Origin: Mycolicibacterium bacteremicum
Lineage (GTDB): Bacteria > Actinomycetota > Actinomycetes > Mycobacteriales > Mycobacteriaceae
Reading direction: 5' to 3'
Assembly: GCF_943913955.1 (NCBI RefSeq)
Contig: NZ_CALUAE010000002.1
Location: 1-64,000, forward strand
DNA length: 64,000 bases
In this document: positions 16,732 through 24,831 of the stretch, piece by piece
Layout: each line of letters starts with the position of its first letter
How positions within the stretch are numbered: position 1 is the stretch's first letter
Notes under the pieces: model-generated
Databases searched by the model: none
Told to the model about the DNA's origin: nothing
What the model saw: the letters and a program-made list of their open reading frames with translations, nothing else
Translations under genes and position numbers: made by a program

Positions 16732-17220
16732 TTACCGAACGGCGCCCTCGGCCAGCGACTGCGCGGCGCGCTTCACCGCGTTGACGATGCCCTGATAGCC
16801 GGTGCACCGGCAGAAGTTCCCGGACAGCCCCTCGCGGATTTCGTGGTCGGTGGGGTCGGGGTTGTCGCGCAGCAGCGCGGTGATGGAGGTGACGAATCCG
16901 GGCGTGCAGAAGCCGCATTGCAGCCCGTGGCATTCCCGCATGGCCGCCTGCACCGCGGACAGGGTGCCGTCCTCGGCGGCGATGCCCTCGACGGTGGTGA
17001 CCTCCTGACCGTCGGCCTGCACGGCCAGCACCAGGCAGGAGCGCACCGCCTGACCCTCCAGCAGCACCGTGCAGGCGCCGCACGCGCCGTGTTCGCAGCC
17101 CAGATGTGTTCCGGTCAGCCCGCAGTTCTCGCGCAGGTGGTCGGCCAGGGTGACGCGGGGTTCGACGGTGTCCTGGTAGCGGCGACCGTTGACGGTGATC
17201 TTGACCGGCAGTTCATGCAT
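16732..17220 (-). CDS. 2Fe-2S subunit of a molybdenum hydroxylase
   Basis: A 162-residue small subunit of the xanthine dehydrogenase / CoxS family. The plant-type cluster is CEHGACGACTVLLEG with a fourth Cys in RSCLVLA. The second cluster uses CGFCTPG and CRCTGY in the helical half. It passes electrons from the molybdopterin subunit to the FAD subunit. It is the last gene of the operon, and its start overlaps the FAD-subunit stop by 8 bp. Confidence 0.92.
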   Translation of the reverse strand: MHELPVKITVNGRRYQDTVEPRVTLADHLRENCGLTGTHLGCEHGACGACTVLLEGQAVRSCLVLAVQADGQEVTTVEGIAAEDGTLSAVQAAMRECHGLQCGFCTPGFVTSITALLRDNPDPTDHEIREGLSGNFCRCTGYQGIVNAVKRAAQSLAEGAVR

Positions 17221-18088
17221 CGAGGGCCTCCCTGATGGCGTCGGTCCAGGCGCGGGCGACCATCGCCGCGCCCACCCGGGTGCGATAGGCCGCCGAGCCC
17301 TGCAGATCGGCGGGGACGTCGGACAATTCGGACAGGGCCAGCCTGCCGAACTCGTCGGCGGTGACGTCGGTGACGGGCCGACCGGTGACGGCCTGTTCGG
17401 CCGGGGTGCCGCGCAGCGGGGTCGACCCCAGCCCCAGCAGGCCCACCGCGCAGCGGCGCACCCGGTCCTCGGCGTCCAACTCGACGGCCACCGTGGCGCC
17501 GGCGATGGCGAAATCGCCGTGCCGGCGCGCGAATTCGTGCACCGCGAAACCGGTGCGGCCGGACCAGACGGGGAAGCGCACGGCGCGCAGCAGTTCGTCG
17601 CCGGCCAGCGCGTTCTCCCACAGGCCGGTGAAGAAGTCGGCGGCCGGGATCCGCCGGTCGCCGCGGGTCGAGGCGGCCTCGATGGTGGCGTCCAATGTCA
17701 GTGCCACCGCGGCGAATTCGGCCGCCGGATCGGCGTGGGCGATTGCGCCGCCGAGGGTACCGCGATTGCGGATCTGGAAATGACCGATGTGTGGGGTGGC
17801 CAGCGACAGCAGCGGCACCGAATCGGCGACCTCGTCGTCCATCCCCACCAGCGTGTGTGAGGTGCCCGCGCCGACGACGAGCTCGTCGTCGCACAGGTCG
17901 ATCCCGCACAGCTCGGGAACCCGCGAGATGTCCACCAGGTTCTCGAAATGGGTGAGCCGCATGGCCAGCAACGGGATCAGGCTCTGGCCGCCGGCGAGAA
18001 CCTTTGCCTCCTCGCCGTATTCGGCGAGTGTCTGTACCGCTTCGGCGACCGACCCGGGGCGGTGGTAGGTGAACGGGGCGGCCTTCAC
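17213..18088 (-). CDS. FAD-binding subunit of a molybdenum hydroxylase (CoxM-like)
   Basis: A 291-residue FAD-binding medium subunit. The flavin motif KVLAGGQSLIPLLAMR is at about residues 29-44 and IRNRGTLGGAIAHADPAAE at about residues 106-124. The GTG at 18088 (VKAAPFTYHRP) overlaps the stop of the coxG-like gene as GTGA and gives the family N-terminus. Electrons from the 2Fe-2S subunit reach FAD and then an unknown acceptor. Confidence 0.92.
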   Translation of the reverse strand: MKAAPFTYHRPGSVAEAVQTLAEYGEEAKVLAGGQSLIPLLAMRLTHFENLVDISRVPELCGIDLCDDELVVGAGTSHTLVGMDDEVADSVPLLSLATPHIGHFQIRNRGTLGGAIAHADPAAEFAAVALTLDATIEAASTRGDRRIPAADFFTGLWENALAGDELLRAVRFPVWSGRTGFAVHEFARRHGDFAIAGATVAVELDAEDRVRRCAVGLLGLGSTPLRGTPAEQAVTGRPVTDVTADEFGRLALSELSDVPADLQGSAAYRTRVGAAMVARAWTDAIREALDA

Positions 18089-18774
18089 GAGAGCAGCTTC
18101 GACAGCGCGGCGATCAGTTCGTCGGTGCCGGCCGTCACCGGGTGCACCGCGGTGCGCCTGCGGCCGGCCAGGAATCCCAGGGCGCCGGCCGCCGCCGCGG
18201 CGGCCAGCACCGGACCGTAGCGCTTGGCGACCGGCACCGCGACGACCTTGAGCAGGTCGACCGAGTCGGCCGTCGGTTGAGCTGCCGCCGCGGCCGACTC
18301 GGCGGTGGGTGCGGCGGTGACCGGCGAGGTGGCTCCGCGCAGCTCGGCTTCCAGGCTGCGGGCGAACTGGGCGATCAGGTTGCCCGACACGTCGGCGAGC
18401 ACCCCGCGGCCGAACTGGGCGGCTTTGCCGGAGATGGCGAGGTCGGTGGTGATCACCACGGTGGTGGCGTCGCCCTCGTCCTTGAGTTGCGCGGTGACGG
18501 TGGCGGCGGCGGTGCCGTTGCCGCGGGTCTCCTTGCCCTCGGCCTTGAGCACGAGTCGCTGGGCGGCGGGATCCTTCTCCTGGTAGCGCGCCACGCCCTG
18601 GTAGGACACCGTGATCGGGCCGACCTTGACCTTCACCGCACCGGTGAAGTCGTCGCCGTCGACGGACAGCAGGTTGGCGCCGGGTAGGCACGGGGCGACC
18701 CGTTCGACGTCGGTGAAAACCTCCCAGACCGTCGCGGCCGGCACCGCCACCCGGAATTCGTTGTTGAGTTCCAT
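18085..18774 (-). CDS. CoxG-like SRPBCC protein with C-terminal membrane segment
   Basis: A 229-residue protein. Residues 1-145 form an SRPBCC/CoxG domain (MELNNEFRVAVPAATVWEVFTDVERVAPCLPGA...). After an Ala/Thr linker there is a hydrophobic segment around PVLAAAAAAGALGFLAGRRR (about residues 186-206). CoxG proteins recruit CO dehydrogenase to the membrane in Oligotropha; the C-terminal span is consistent with such anchoring here. It starts 3 bp after the large subunit and overlaps the next gene. Confidence 0.87.
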   Translation of the reverse strand: MELNNEFRVAVPAATVWEVFTDVERVAPCLPGANLLSVDGDDFTGAVKVKVGPITVSYQGVARYQEKDPAAQRLVLKAEGKETRGNGTAAATVTAQLKDEGDATTVVITTDLAISGKAAQFGRGVLADVSGNLIAQFARSLEAELRGATSPVTAAPTAESAAAAAQPTADSVDLLKVVAVPVAKRYGPVLAAAAAAGALGFLAGRRRTAVHPVTAGTDELIAALSKLLS

Positions 18775-18777
18775 GTT

Positions 18778-21102
18778 TCAGCGGTCCTTCCGTTGCGCGG
18801 CGTCGATGAGGTCGACGATGGTCGCCGGGGTGGCCGGCATCGAGGTGACGGTGACACCGAGTGGGGCCAGTGCGTCGTTGATGGCGTTGATGACCGCGGG
18901 CGGTGACCCGATGGCCCCGCCCTCGCCGGCGCCCTTGTAGCCGCCGACACCCGGCCCGGGGATCTCCACGTGGCCGAACTCGATCGGCGGGACCTCGGTG
19001 GCCGTCGGCAGCAGGTAGTCGACGAAGGTGGACGCGACGGGGTTACCTGCCTCGTCGTAGGCCAGGTGTTCCAGCAGCGCACCGCCGATGCCTTGGACGG
19101 TGCCACCGGCGACCTGCCCCTCGACGACGTTCGGATTGATCATCGGGCCGACATCCTCGCTGACGATGTAGCGGGTCAGCGAGACCTGTCCGGTGACGGT
19201 GTCGACCTCGCAGGTGCAGACGTGGGTCGCGTTGGCCCAGTGGATCATTGCCTGCGAGGTGAATCGGGCGGTGGCCTCCAGGGTGGGGGAGACGCCGCCG
19301 AGTTGGGCCGGGTCGTAGTAGGAGCGGTAGGCGATGTCGGCGAAGCTGACCGACCTGTCCGGATCGGAGCGCACCGTGGCGGTGGAGTCGCCGAGGGCGA
19401 TGTCGTCGGCGTCGGCGCCGAGCATCTGCGCGGCGATCGCGGCGATCTGTCCGCGCAGGATGGCGCCCGCCTCGTGCACGGCGCCGGCGGTCATGGGACC
19501 GCTGCGGCTGCCCTGGGTTCCGGCCCCGTACGGGGTGACGGCGGTGTCGCCCTGGATGGTTGACACGTCGGCGATGTCGGCGCCCAACGCATCCGCGGTG
19601 AGCTGCACGACGGTGGTCTCGATGCTGTTGCCCGCCGAGCCGCCGTTGACGTAGACGTTGATCTTGCCGGTCGACTCCATCCGGATGGTGGCGCCCTCGG
19701 TGGCCAGGTGTCCCGTCGCCGCCCCGGTCGGTTCGATGTAGGCCGAGAAGCCCATCCCGATGTAGCGGCCCTGCGCCAGCGCCTCGGCCTGCTCCTTGCG
19801 GAAGCCCTCGTGGTCGAGGATCTTCACCGCCTGCTCGAAGGTGTCCGCCGGTGCGCAGTTGTCATACGGCATGCCGTTGGGGTTGAAGAACGGCATCTCG
19901 TCGCCGCGCAGGATGTTGATCCGGCGCAGCTCCACGGGATCCATCCCGATCTGGCGGGCGGCGATGTCGAGGAGCATTTCCCTGGTGAGGGTTTCGTACT
20001 GCCAGGGCCCGCGGTAGGCGTGCAGGCCGGGGGTGTTGGAGAACACCGTCTTGTAGTTGAAGCTGGCCTTCGGAACGCGATAGGGGCCGGGGAAGAACAT
20101 TCCGATGGCCGCGGTGGTGAGCACCGGGTAAGGCGTCGGGTACGCCCCGATGTCCTGGACGAAGTCGATGTCGGCGGCCAGGATCTTGCCGTCGGCGTCG
20201 AAGGCCATCCGGACGGTGCCGTCGACATGGCGGGACTGGCCGGCCGACATCAGGTTCTCGCGGCGGTCCTCGATCCACTTGAGCGGTCCGGGCACCTTGC
20301 GGGCGGCCAGCAGGATGCACATGTCCTCGCGCATGGGGACGACCTTCTGGCCGAACCCGCCGCCGGTGTCGCGCACGATGACCCGCACACCCTGGGCCGG
20401 GATGCCGAGCAGCCGGGCGGCGAAGGCCCGCAGTTCGTGGGGCGTCTGGGTGGATCCCCACACCGTGAGCTCCGCGGTGGCGGCGGTCCATTCGACGACG
20501 ATGCCGCGGGTCTCCATCGGCACCGGGACGTACATCTGTTGGTAGATCCGCTCCTGCACCACGTGCGCGGCGTTGGCGAAGACCTCTTCGTCCGGCGGCA
20601 TGCCCGCCATCCCACCGGCCACGTTGTCCGGATAGGCCTGGTGCACCACGACTTCGGAACCGACGGCCTTGCGGAAGTCGGCGACGGCGGGCAGCGGGGT
20701 GTAGTCCACGTCGACGAGGTCGACGGCGTCCTCGGCGACGCGGCGACTCTCGGCGATGACCAGGGCTACCGGGTCGCCGACGAATTTCACCTCCCCGTGC
20801 GCCAGCGGCGGCCGGGGGGTGTCGGCGACATCCTTTCCGGCCACGGCATGCCACGCCTCGCGCACCTCGGGGTTGATATCGGCCGCGGTGAACACCGCCT
20901 GTACCCCCGGCAGCGCCAGCGCGGCGGCGGTGTCGATGCCGTTGACGGTGGCCCGGGCGAACGGACTGCGCACGAAGCAGGCGTGCAGCATGCCGGGGCG
21001 TTGGATGTCGTCGACGTACGTGCCCCGGCCGGTCAGCAACCGGGTGTCCTCGACACGGGGGACGCGAGCGCCGGCGTATCGGGTGTCGACGGTTCCCGTC
21101 AC
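18778..21102 (-). CDS. Molybdopterin-binding large subunit, xanthine dehydrogenase family (not a canonical CO dehydrogenase)
   Basis: A 774-residue large subunit of the molybdenum hydroxylase family. Landmarks are LTGRGTYVDDI near the N-terminus, RDTGGGFGQK (about residues 244-253), and the probable catalytic glutamate at residue 727 in GEGGAIGSPPA. The active-site loop reads AYRGPW at residues 362-367. Form I CO dehydrogenases have AYRCSFR there and form II have AYRGAGR, so neither class fits. The substrate is therefore unknown, likely an aromatic, heterocyclic or aldehyde compound. It heads the cox-like operon 111 bp downstream of xdhC. Confidence 0.9.
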   Translation of the reverse strand: MTGTVDTRYAGARVPRVEDTRLLTGRGTYVDDIQRPGMLHACFVRSPFARATVNGIDTAAALALPGVQAVFTAADINPEVREAWHAVAGKDVADTPRPPLAHGEVKFVGDPVALVIAESRRVAEDAVDLVDVDYTPLPAVADFRKAVGSEVVVHQAYPDNVAGGMAGMPPDEEVFANAAHVVQERIYQQMYVPVPMETRGIVVEWTAATAELTVWGSTQTPHELRAFAARLLGIPAQGVRVIVRDTGGGFGQKVVPMREDMCILLAARKVPGPLKWIEDRRENLMSAGQSRHVDGTVRMAFDADGKILAADIDFVQDIGAYPTPYPVLTTAAIGMFFPGPYRVPKASFNYKTVFSNTPGLHAYRGPWQYETLTREMLLDIAARQIGMDPVELRRINILRGDEMPFFNPNGMPYDNCAPADTFEQAVKILDHEGFRKEQAEALAQGRYIGMGFSAYIEPTGAATGHLATEGATIRMESTGKINVYVNGGSAGNSIETTVVQLTADALGADIADVSTIQGDTAVTPYGAGTQGSRSGPMTAGAVHEAGAILRGQIAAIAAQMLGADADDIALGDSTATVRSDPDRSVSFADIAYRSYYDPAQLGGVSPTLEATARFTSQAMIHWANATHVCTCEVDTVTGQVSLTRYIVSEDVGPMINPNVVEGQVAGGTVQGIGGALLEHLAYDEAGNPVASTFVDYLLPTATEVPPIEFGHVEIPGPGVGGYKGAGEGGAIGSPPAVINAINDALAPLGVTVTSMPATPATIVDLIDAAQRKDR

Positions 21103-21213
21103 TGGAGGCTCCTGTCATCCGTCACTTTCGCGCGGAAGTGGGCTGGATCACACGCGACTGTGAGTGTGGTTATCGTACACAGAGAGTTCGCGTTCCAGAA
21201 AGGAAGAGTCGCG

Positions 21214-22362
21214 TTACCGCTGCTCGGCGGCCTGTTCGTGGTGGATGCGACCGTCCACGGCCGCCAGCGGACGTCCGCCGCCGCCCCACCGGCGGGCGAT
21301 GATCTCGGCGACGATCGAGACCGCGGTCTCCTCCGGCGTCCGTGCGCCCAGGTCGAGCCCGATCGGGCTGGACAGCCGGCCCAGCTCCATCTCGCCCAGA
21401 CCCGCCTCGGCCAGCCTGGCCATCCTGTCGACATGGGTGCGCCGCGAACCCATCGCGCCGACGTAGCCGACCCGGGGTAACCGCAGCGCCACCTCCAGGG
21501 CCGGCACGTCAAACTTGGGATCGTGGGTCAGCACGCAGATGGCGGTCCGCCCGTCGATGGCGTCGGCCTCGGACTGGGCCCGCAGATAGCGGTCGGGCCA
21601 GTCGACCACCACCTCGTCGGCCGCCGGGAACCGGGCCGCCGTGGCGAACACCGGACGCGCGTCACACACCGTCACGCGATAGCCCAGGAAGTCGGCCTGG
21701 CGGGCCAGCGCGGCGGCGAAGTCGATAGCCCCGACGATCAGCATCCGCGGCCTGGGCGCGTAGCTGGCGACGAACACCTCCATGCCGCGGTCGTCGGTCT
21801 CGTCGACGCGTTCGCCGTCCGGACCGTAGGACAGCACCGCGGTCTGTCCGGCCAGCAGGAGGCCGCGCGCATCATCGGCCACCGCGGCATCGGCGCGGGC
21901 CGATCCCAGCGAGCCGTCGGACCCGTCGGGTTCGATGACGATCCGGCGCCCGACCCGGGTGCGGTCGGGGTGGGCGATCACGGTGGCCACCGCGATCGGC
22001 CGGTGATTCTCGATCGCCTCGGCCACGGCGGACAATTGCGGAAAGGTCTGCTGCGAAACCGGTTCGACGAATACGTCGAGGATGCCCCCGCAGGTCAGAC
22101 CGACGGCGAACGCGTCGTCATCGGTGATCCCGTAGCGCTGCAACTCGGGCACCCCGCCGGCGACCACCTCGGTGGCCAGTTCGTACACCGCACCCTCCAC
22201 GCAGCCGCCGGACACCGAGCCGGCGACGCTGCCGTCGGGTGCCACCGCCAGCGCGGCCCCGGCCGGTCGTGGCGCGGAGCGGATGGTGCGCACGACGGTG
22301 GCCAGCCCGGCGGTACCGCCCGAGCGCCACGTGGCCATCAGATCGTCGAGCACTTCTCGCAC
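21214..22362 (-). CDS. XdhC/CoxI family molybdenum-cofactor maturation protein
   Basis: A 382-residue protein of the XdhC/CoxI family. The N-terminal domain carries GSVSGGCVEGAVYE and GLTCGGILDVFVEP, whose cysteines are typical. The C-terminal Rossmann domain carries RMLIVGAIDFAAALARQADFLGYRV and GYVGAMGSRRTH. The family inserts sulphurated Mo cofactor into hydroxylases such as the one encoded just downstream. The GTG at 22362 (VREVLDDLMATW) is chosen because upstream codons run toward the divergent lipoprotein gene. Confidence 0.88.
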   Translation of the reverse strand: MREVLDDLMATWRSGGTAGLATVVRTIRSAPRPAGAALAVAPDGSVAGSVSGGCVEGAVYELATEVVAGGVPELQRYGITDDDAFAVGLTCGGILDVFVEPVSQQTFPQLSAVAEAIENHRPIAVATVIAHPDRTRVGRRIVIEPDGSDGSLGSARADAAVADDARGLLLAGQTAVLSYGPDGERVDETDDRGMEVFVASYAPRPRMLIVGAIDFAAALARQADFLGYRVTVCDARPVFATAARFPAADEVVVDWPDRYLRAQSEADAIDGRTAICVLTHDPKFDVPALEVALRLPRVGYVGAMGSRRTHVDRMARLAEAGLGEMELGRLSSPIGLDLGARTPEETAVSIVAEIIARRWGGGGRPLAAVDGRIHHEQAAEQR

Positions 22363-22408
22363 GAGTTGAAGTCTAGGTGCGCGACGGCAACCACCGGCAT
22401 GATGAGCC

Positions 22409-23275
22409 ATGCGCACAATCGTGGCGTTCGCCGCACTGCTGATGTCGGTGGTGTTGGCCGGTTGCGGAACCGGGGAGCCGAACTCCCTGTTCGACGCCGC
22501 CGGCTACCACGTGCGTGACGGCGCCGTGTACTACCTCAATGCGTTTCCCGGCAAGGCTTTTGCGGTGGACGGCGCCGACGCCGGATCCTTCGAGGTGCTG
22601 GACCGCAGCTTTGCCCGCGACCACCACGCCGTATACCTCGACGGGCGGCCGTTGGCCGATGCCGACCCGGCGACCTTTCGTCTGCTGGACCGGTCCGGCT
22701 ACGCCGCGGACGCGCACCGGGTCTATCTGCACGATCAGGTGATCAGCACCGACCCCGAGCACTTCGAGTTGCTCGACGGTGACCTGTCCCGCGACGGTGT
22801 CGCGGTGTACTGGCCGGATGGCAGTGTGCTCTCCGATGATCCCGAGCATTTCGCCGTCATCTCGAACACGAATCACTACCTGTTCACCCGGGACAGCGAC
22901 AGTGTGCACGTCAACGGCAACCCGGTGGCCGGCGCCGATCCGCGCACCTTCCGGGTGATCGGCGGGGCCTACGCCGTCGACGGTGTGCGGGCCTTCTACT
23001 TCGACGGTGCCGTTGCCGGCGCCGACGCGCTGTCGCTGCGGCATCTGGAGGGCGCCTACGCCGCCGACGGGCGCGCTGCGTACTGGATGGGACAGGTGAT
23101 CGACGGTGCCGACCCGGTCACCTTCCGGGTGCTCAGCGCGGCGCTGGAATGCTCGACCGACGCCACCCGCGCCTACCATCGGCGCGATGTGATCCGTGGT
23201 GCTGCGCCGGGCGCCTTCCCGCCCGACCGTCCGGTCACCGGGTGCTCGACGGAGCGGATCACGTTCGCGGACTAG
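22409..23275 (+). CDS. DKNYY-repeat lipoprotein
   Basis: A 288-residue lipoprotein. The signal peptide ends in lipobox LAGC (Cys19). The rest is about nine to ten repeats of roughly 25 residues with a pattern like YAADAHRVYLHDQVISTDPEHFELLD and YAVDGVRAFYFDGAVAGADALS, the degenerate DKNYY family. The role is unknown; the repeats suggest a beta-rich surface scaffold. It diverges from xdhC with 46 bp between starts. Its TAG stop is inside the IS target duplication ACTAGC, so the insertion left it intact. Confidence 0.8.
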   Translation: MRTIVAFAALLMSVVLAGCGTGEPNSLFDAAGYHVRDGAVYYLNAFPGKAFAVDGADAGSFEVLDRSFARDHHAVYLDGRPLADADPATFRLLDRSGYAADAHRVYLHDQVISTDPEHFELLDGDLSRDGVAVYWPDGSVLSDDPEHFAVISNTNHYLFTRDSDSVHVNGNPVAGADPRTFRVIGGAYAVDGVRAFYFDGAVAGADALSLRHLEGAYAADGRAAYWMGQVIDGADPVTFRVLSAALECSTDATRAYHRRDVIRGAAPGAFPPDRPVTGCSTERITFAD

Positions 23276-23276
23276 C
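23271..23276. repeat. Left copy of 6-bp target site duplication (ACTAGC)
   Basis: ACTAGC immediately left of the IS inverted repeat. The same six bases follow the right end at 24365-24370. This copy contains the TAG stop of the DKNYY lipoprotein gene. Confidence 0.9.
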
Positions 23277-23301
23277 TGTACTGACCACGGACGTTAGGTA
23301 C
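23277..23301 (+). repeat. Left terminal inverted repeat of the IS481 element
   Basis: Starts TGTACTGACC and ends TTAGGTAC. It pairs with 24340-24364 in inverted orientation; the 7-bp middle differs at four positions. Confidence 0.9.
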
Positions 23302-23382
23302 GGCGTGGCGTGGTGACATGAAGAAGACCTCCGAGTGAAGTGCGAGCTGTCTAGGAACGCATCAACCACCTCGGAGGTCTTC

Positions 23383-24369
23383 GTGTCCCACCGTAATGCC
23401 CCGTTGTCAGAAACCGGACGACTGCGTCTGGCCCGTTGCGTCGTCGAGGACGGCTGGACGCTGCGACGAGCGGCCGAACGCTTCCAGGTCGCGGTCACCA
23501 CGGCCCAGCGCTGGGCCTCGCGATACCGAGAGCTCGGCCAGGCCGGCATGGCCGATCGAAGCTCACGACCGCACCGACGCCCCCACCAAACGCCCACCCG
23601 TACCGAGCGCCGCATCATCAAGGTCCGGGTATTGCGCCGTTGGGGACCAGCCCGGATCGGTTATCTGCTGGGCATTCATCCCTCGACCGTGCACCGAGTG
23701 CTGACCCGCTACGGGGTCGCCCGACTGCGCTGGCTGGACCGCCCGACGGGCCGCGTCATCCGGCGCATCGAATCCAAGGCTGTCGGAGACCTCGTCCACG
23801 TCGACGTCAAGAAAGTCGGCAAGGTCCCTACCGGCGGTGGCTGGCGGATGCACGGGCGCAGCGTGGGGAACCGCAACGCGCAGGCCAGCAGAGGACCGGG
23901 CCAACACCGCAATCGCCGTCTTGTGCGTGGCTATCACTTCCTCCACACCGCGATCGACGGGCATTCCCGGCTGGTCTACAGCGAACTGTTGGCTGACGAG
24001 CGCAAAGAAACCGCTGCCGCGTTCTGGACACGCGCCAACGCTTGGTTCAACCAGTGCGGGATCACCGTACGGAAAGTTTTGACCGACAACGGTTCCTGCT
24101 ACCGATCACACGTATTCCGGGACGCACTGGTTGGTATCGAGCACCGTCGCACCCGCCCCTATCGACCGCAGACCAACGGCAAGGTGGAGCGCTTCCACCG
24201 AACTCTGGCCGATGAATGGGCCTACGCCCGGCTCTACACCAGCGACGCGCAACGCTGCCAGGAGTATCCGCGCTGGCTGCACACCTACAATCACCATCGC
24301 GGCCACACCGCACTCGGCGGTCAACCACCAGCCAGCCGTGTACCTAACCTCTCAGGTCAGTACAACTAG
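23383..24369 (+). CDS. IS481-family DDE transposase
   Basis: A 328-residue transposase. An N-terminal HTH (LARCVVEDGWTLRRAAERFQVAVTTAQRW) and second HTH-like part precede an rve/DDE domain with catalytic residues in HTAIDGHSRL (D), KVLTDNGSCY (D) and TNGKVERFHRTLADEW (E). The GTG at 23383 has GGAGG 5 bp upstream. The frame has no stop inside the element: it reads through the right inverted repeat and ends on the TAG of the duplicated target site, 3 bp past the IS end. Confidence 0.93.
   Translation: MSHRNAPLSETGRLRLARCVVEDGWTLRRAAERFQVAVTTAQRWASRYRELGQAGMADRSSRPHRRPHQTPTRTERRIIKVRVLRRWGPARIGYLLGIHPSTVHRVLTRYGVARLRWLDRPTGRVIRRIESKAVGDLVHVDVKKVGKVPTGGGWRMHGRSVGNRNAQASRGPGQHRNRRLVRGYHFLHTAIDGHSRLVYSELLADERKETAAAFWTRANAWFNQCGITVRKVLTDNGSCYRSHVFRDALVGIEHRRTRPYRPQTNGKVERFHRTLADEWAYARLYTSDAQRCQEYPRWLHTYNHHRGHTALGGQPPASRVPNLSGQYN
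24340..24364 (-). repeat. Right terminal inverted repeat of the IS481 element
   Basis: Inverted counterpart of 23277-23301, ending GGTCAGTACA at the element boundary. It is entirely within the transposase reading frame. Confidence 0.9.
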
Positions 24370-24370
24370 C
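24365..24370. repeat. Right copy of 6-bp target site duplication (ACTAGC)
   Basis: ACTAGC directly after the right inverted repeat, identical to 23271-23276. It contains the TAG that terminates the transposase on the plus strand and the complementary stop of the leftward secreted-protein gene. Confidence 0.9.
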
Positions 24371-24830
24371 CGTTACGCGTCCACAAGCAGTGTCCGGTCA
24401 TCACGATGTCGAACAGCCGCGGCGCCACCTGTACGGTCAGTGGCCGACCGGGTGCACCTTCGGTGGCCAGCGGTTCGCCGACGACGCCGGCACTCACCAC
24501 GGCCTGTTGTGTTGCCGCACAGCGGGTTCCGGGTTCCAGCGGGGTAGCCGTCCAGGTGCCCGACGCCAGATTGGGGTTGCGCAACCCCTCGCCGTGCAGC
24601 GCCATCGCCGGACCGAAGCCGACCCAGCGGTCACTCGGGTCACCCGGGACCGTCACCGCGCTCCAGCGCCCGGCCGTGCAGATCAGCGGCAGGGACTGCC
24701 CGGCGGGCATGGTGGCGGCCCCGGCCAGCTCCGGTGTGCACGCCGTGCCCGGTGGGGGCGGTTCGGCGTGCGCCGGGGCGGCGGCCGCCAGCACCGCGAC
24801 CGTCACCGCCACACTCACCCGGCCGCGCAT
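24366..24830 (-). CDS. Small secreted protein of unknown function
   Basis: A 154-residue exported protein with a signal peptide through AAAPAHA (about residue 22). The mature part has four cysteines (in TACTPELAG, PLICTAGRW, GTRCAATQ and GHCLWTRNG) that could form two disulphides. It starts 1 bp after the stop of the DUF4185 gene, so it belongs to that transcript. Its stop codon falls in the IS target duplication, so the insertion did not shorten it. I do not recognise the family. Confidence 0.75.
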   Translation of the reverse strand: MRGRVSVAVTVAVLAAAAPAHAEPPPPGTACTPELAGAATMPAGQSLPLICTAGRWSAVTVPGDPSDRWVGFGPAMALHGEGLRNPNLASGTWTATPLEPGTRCAATQQAVVSAGVVGEPLATEGAPGRPLTVQVAPRLFDIVMTGHCLWTRNG

Positions 24831-24831
24831 G

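Larger units (their letters stand above)
23277..24364 (+). mobile_element. IS481-family insertion sequence, 1088 bp, apparently intact
   Basis: The element is bounded by imperfect 25-bp inverted repeats (23277-23301 and 24340-24364; 21 of 25 positions match) that start TGTACTGACC and end TTAGGTAC. The ends are TGT...ACA, as usual for IS481. It is flanked by a 6-bp direct duplication ACTAGC, and one full-length transposase fills it. Intact ends, duplication and frame suggest a recent insertion. Confidence 0.93.

Noticed and set aside
18778..21102. Calling the large subunit CO dehydrogenase CoxL
   Set aside because: The loop AYRGPW fits neither the form I nor the form II signature.
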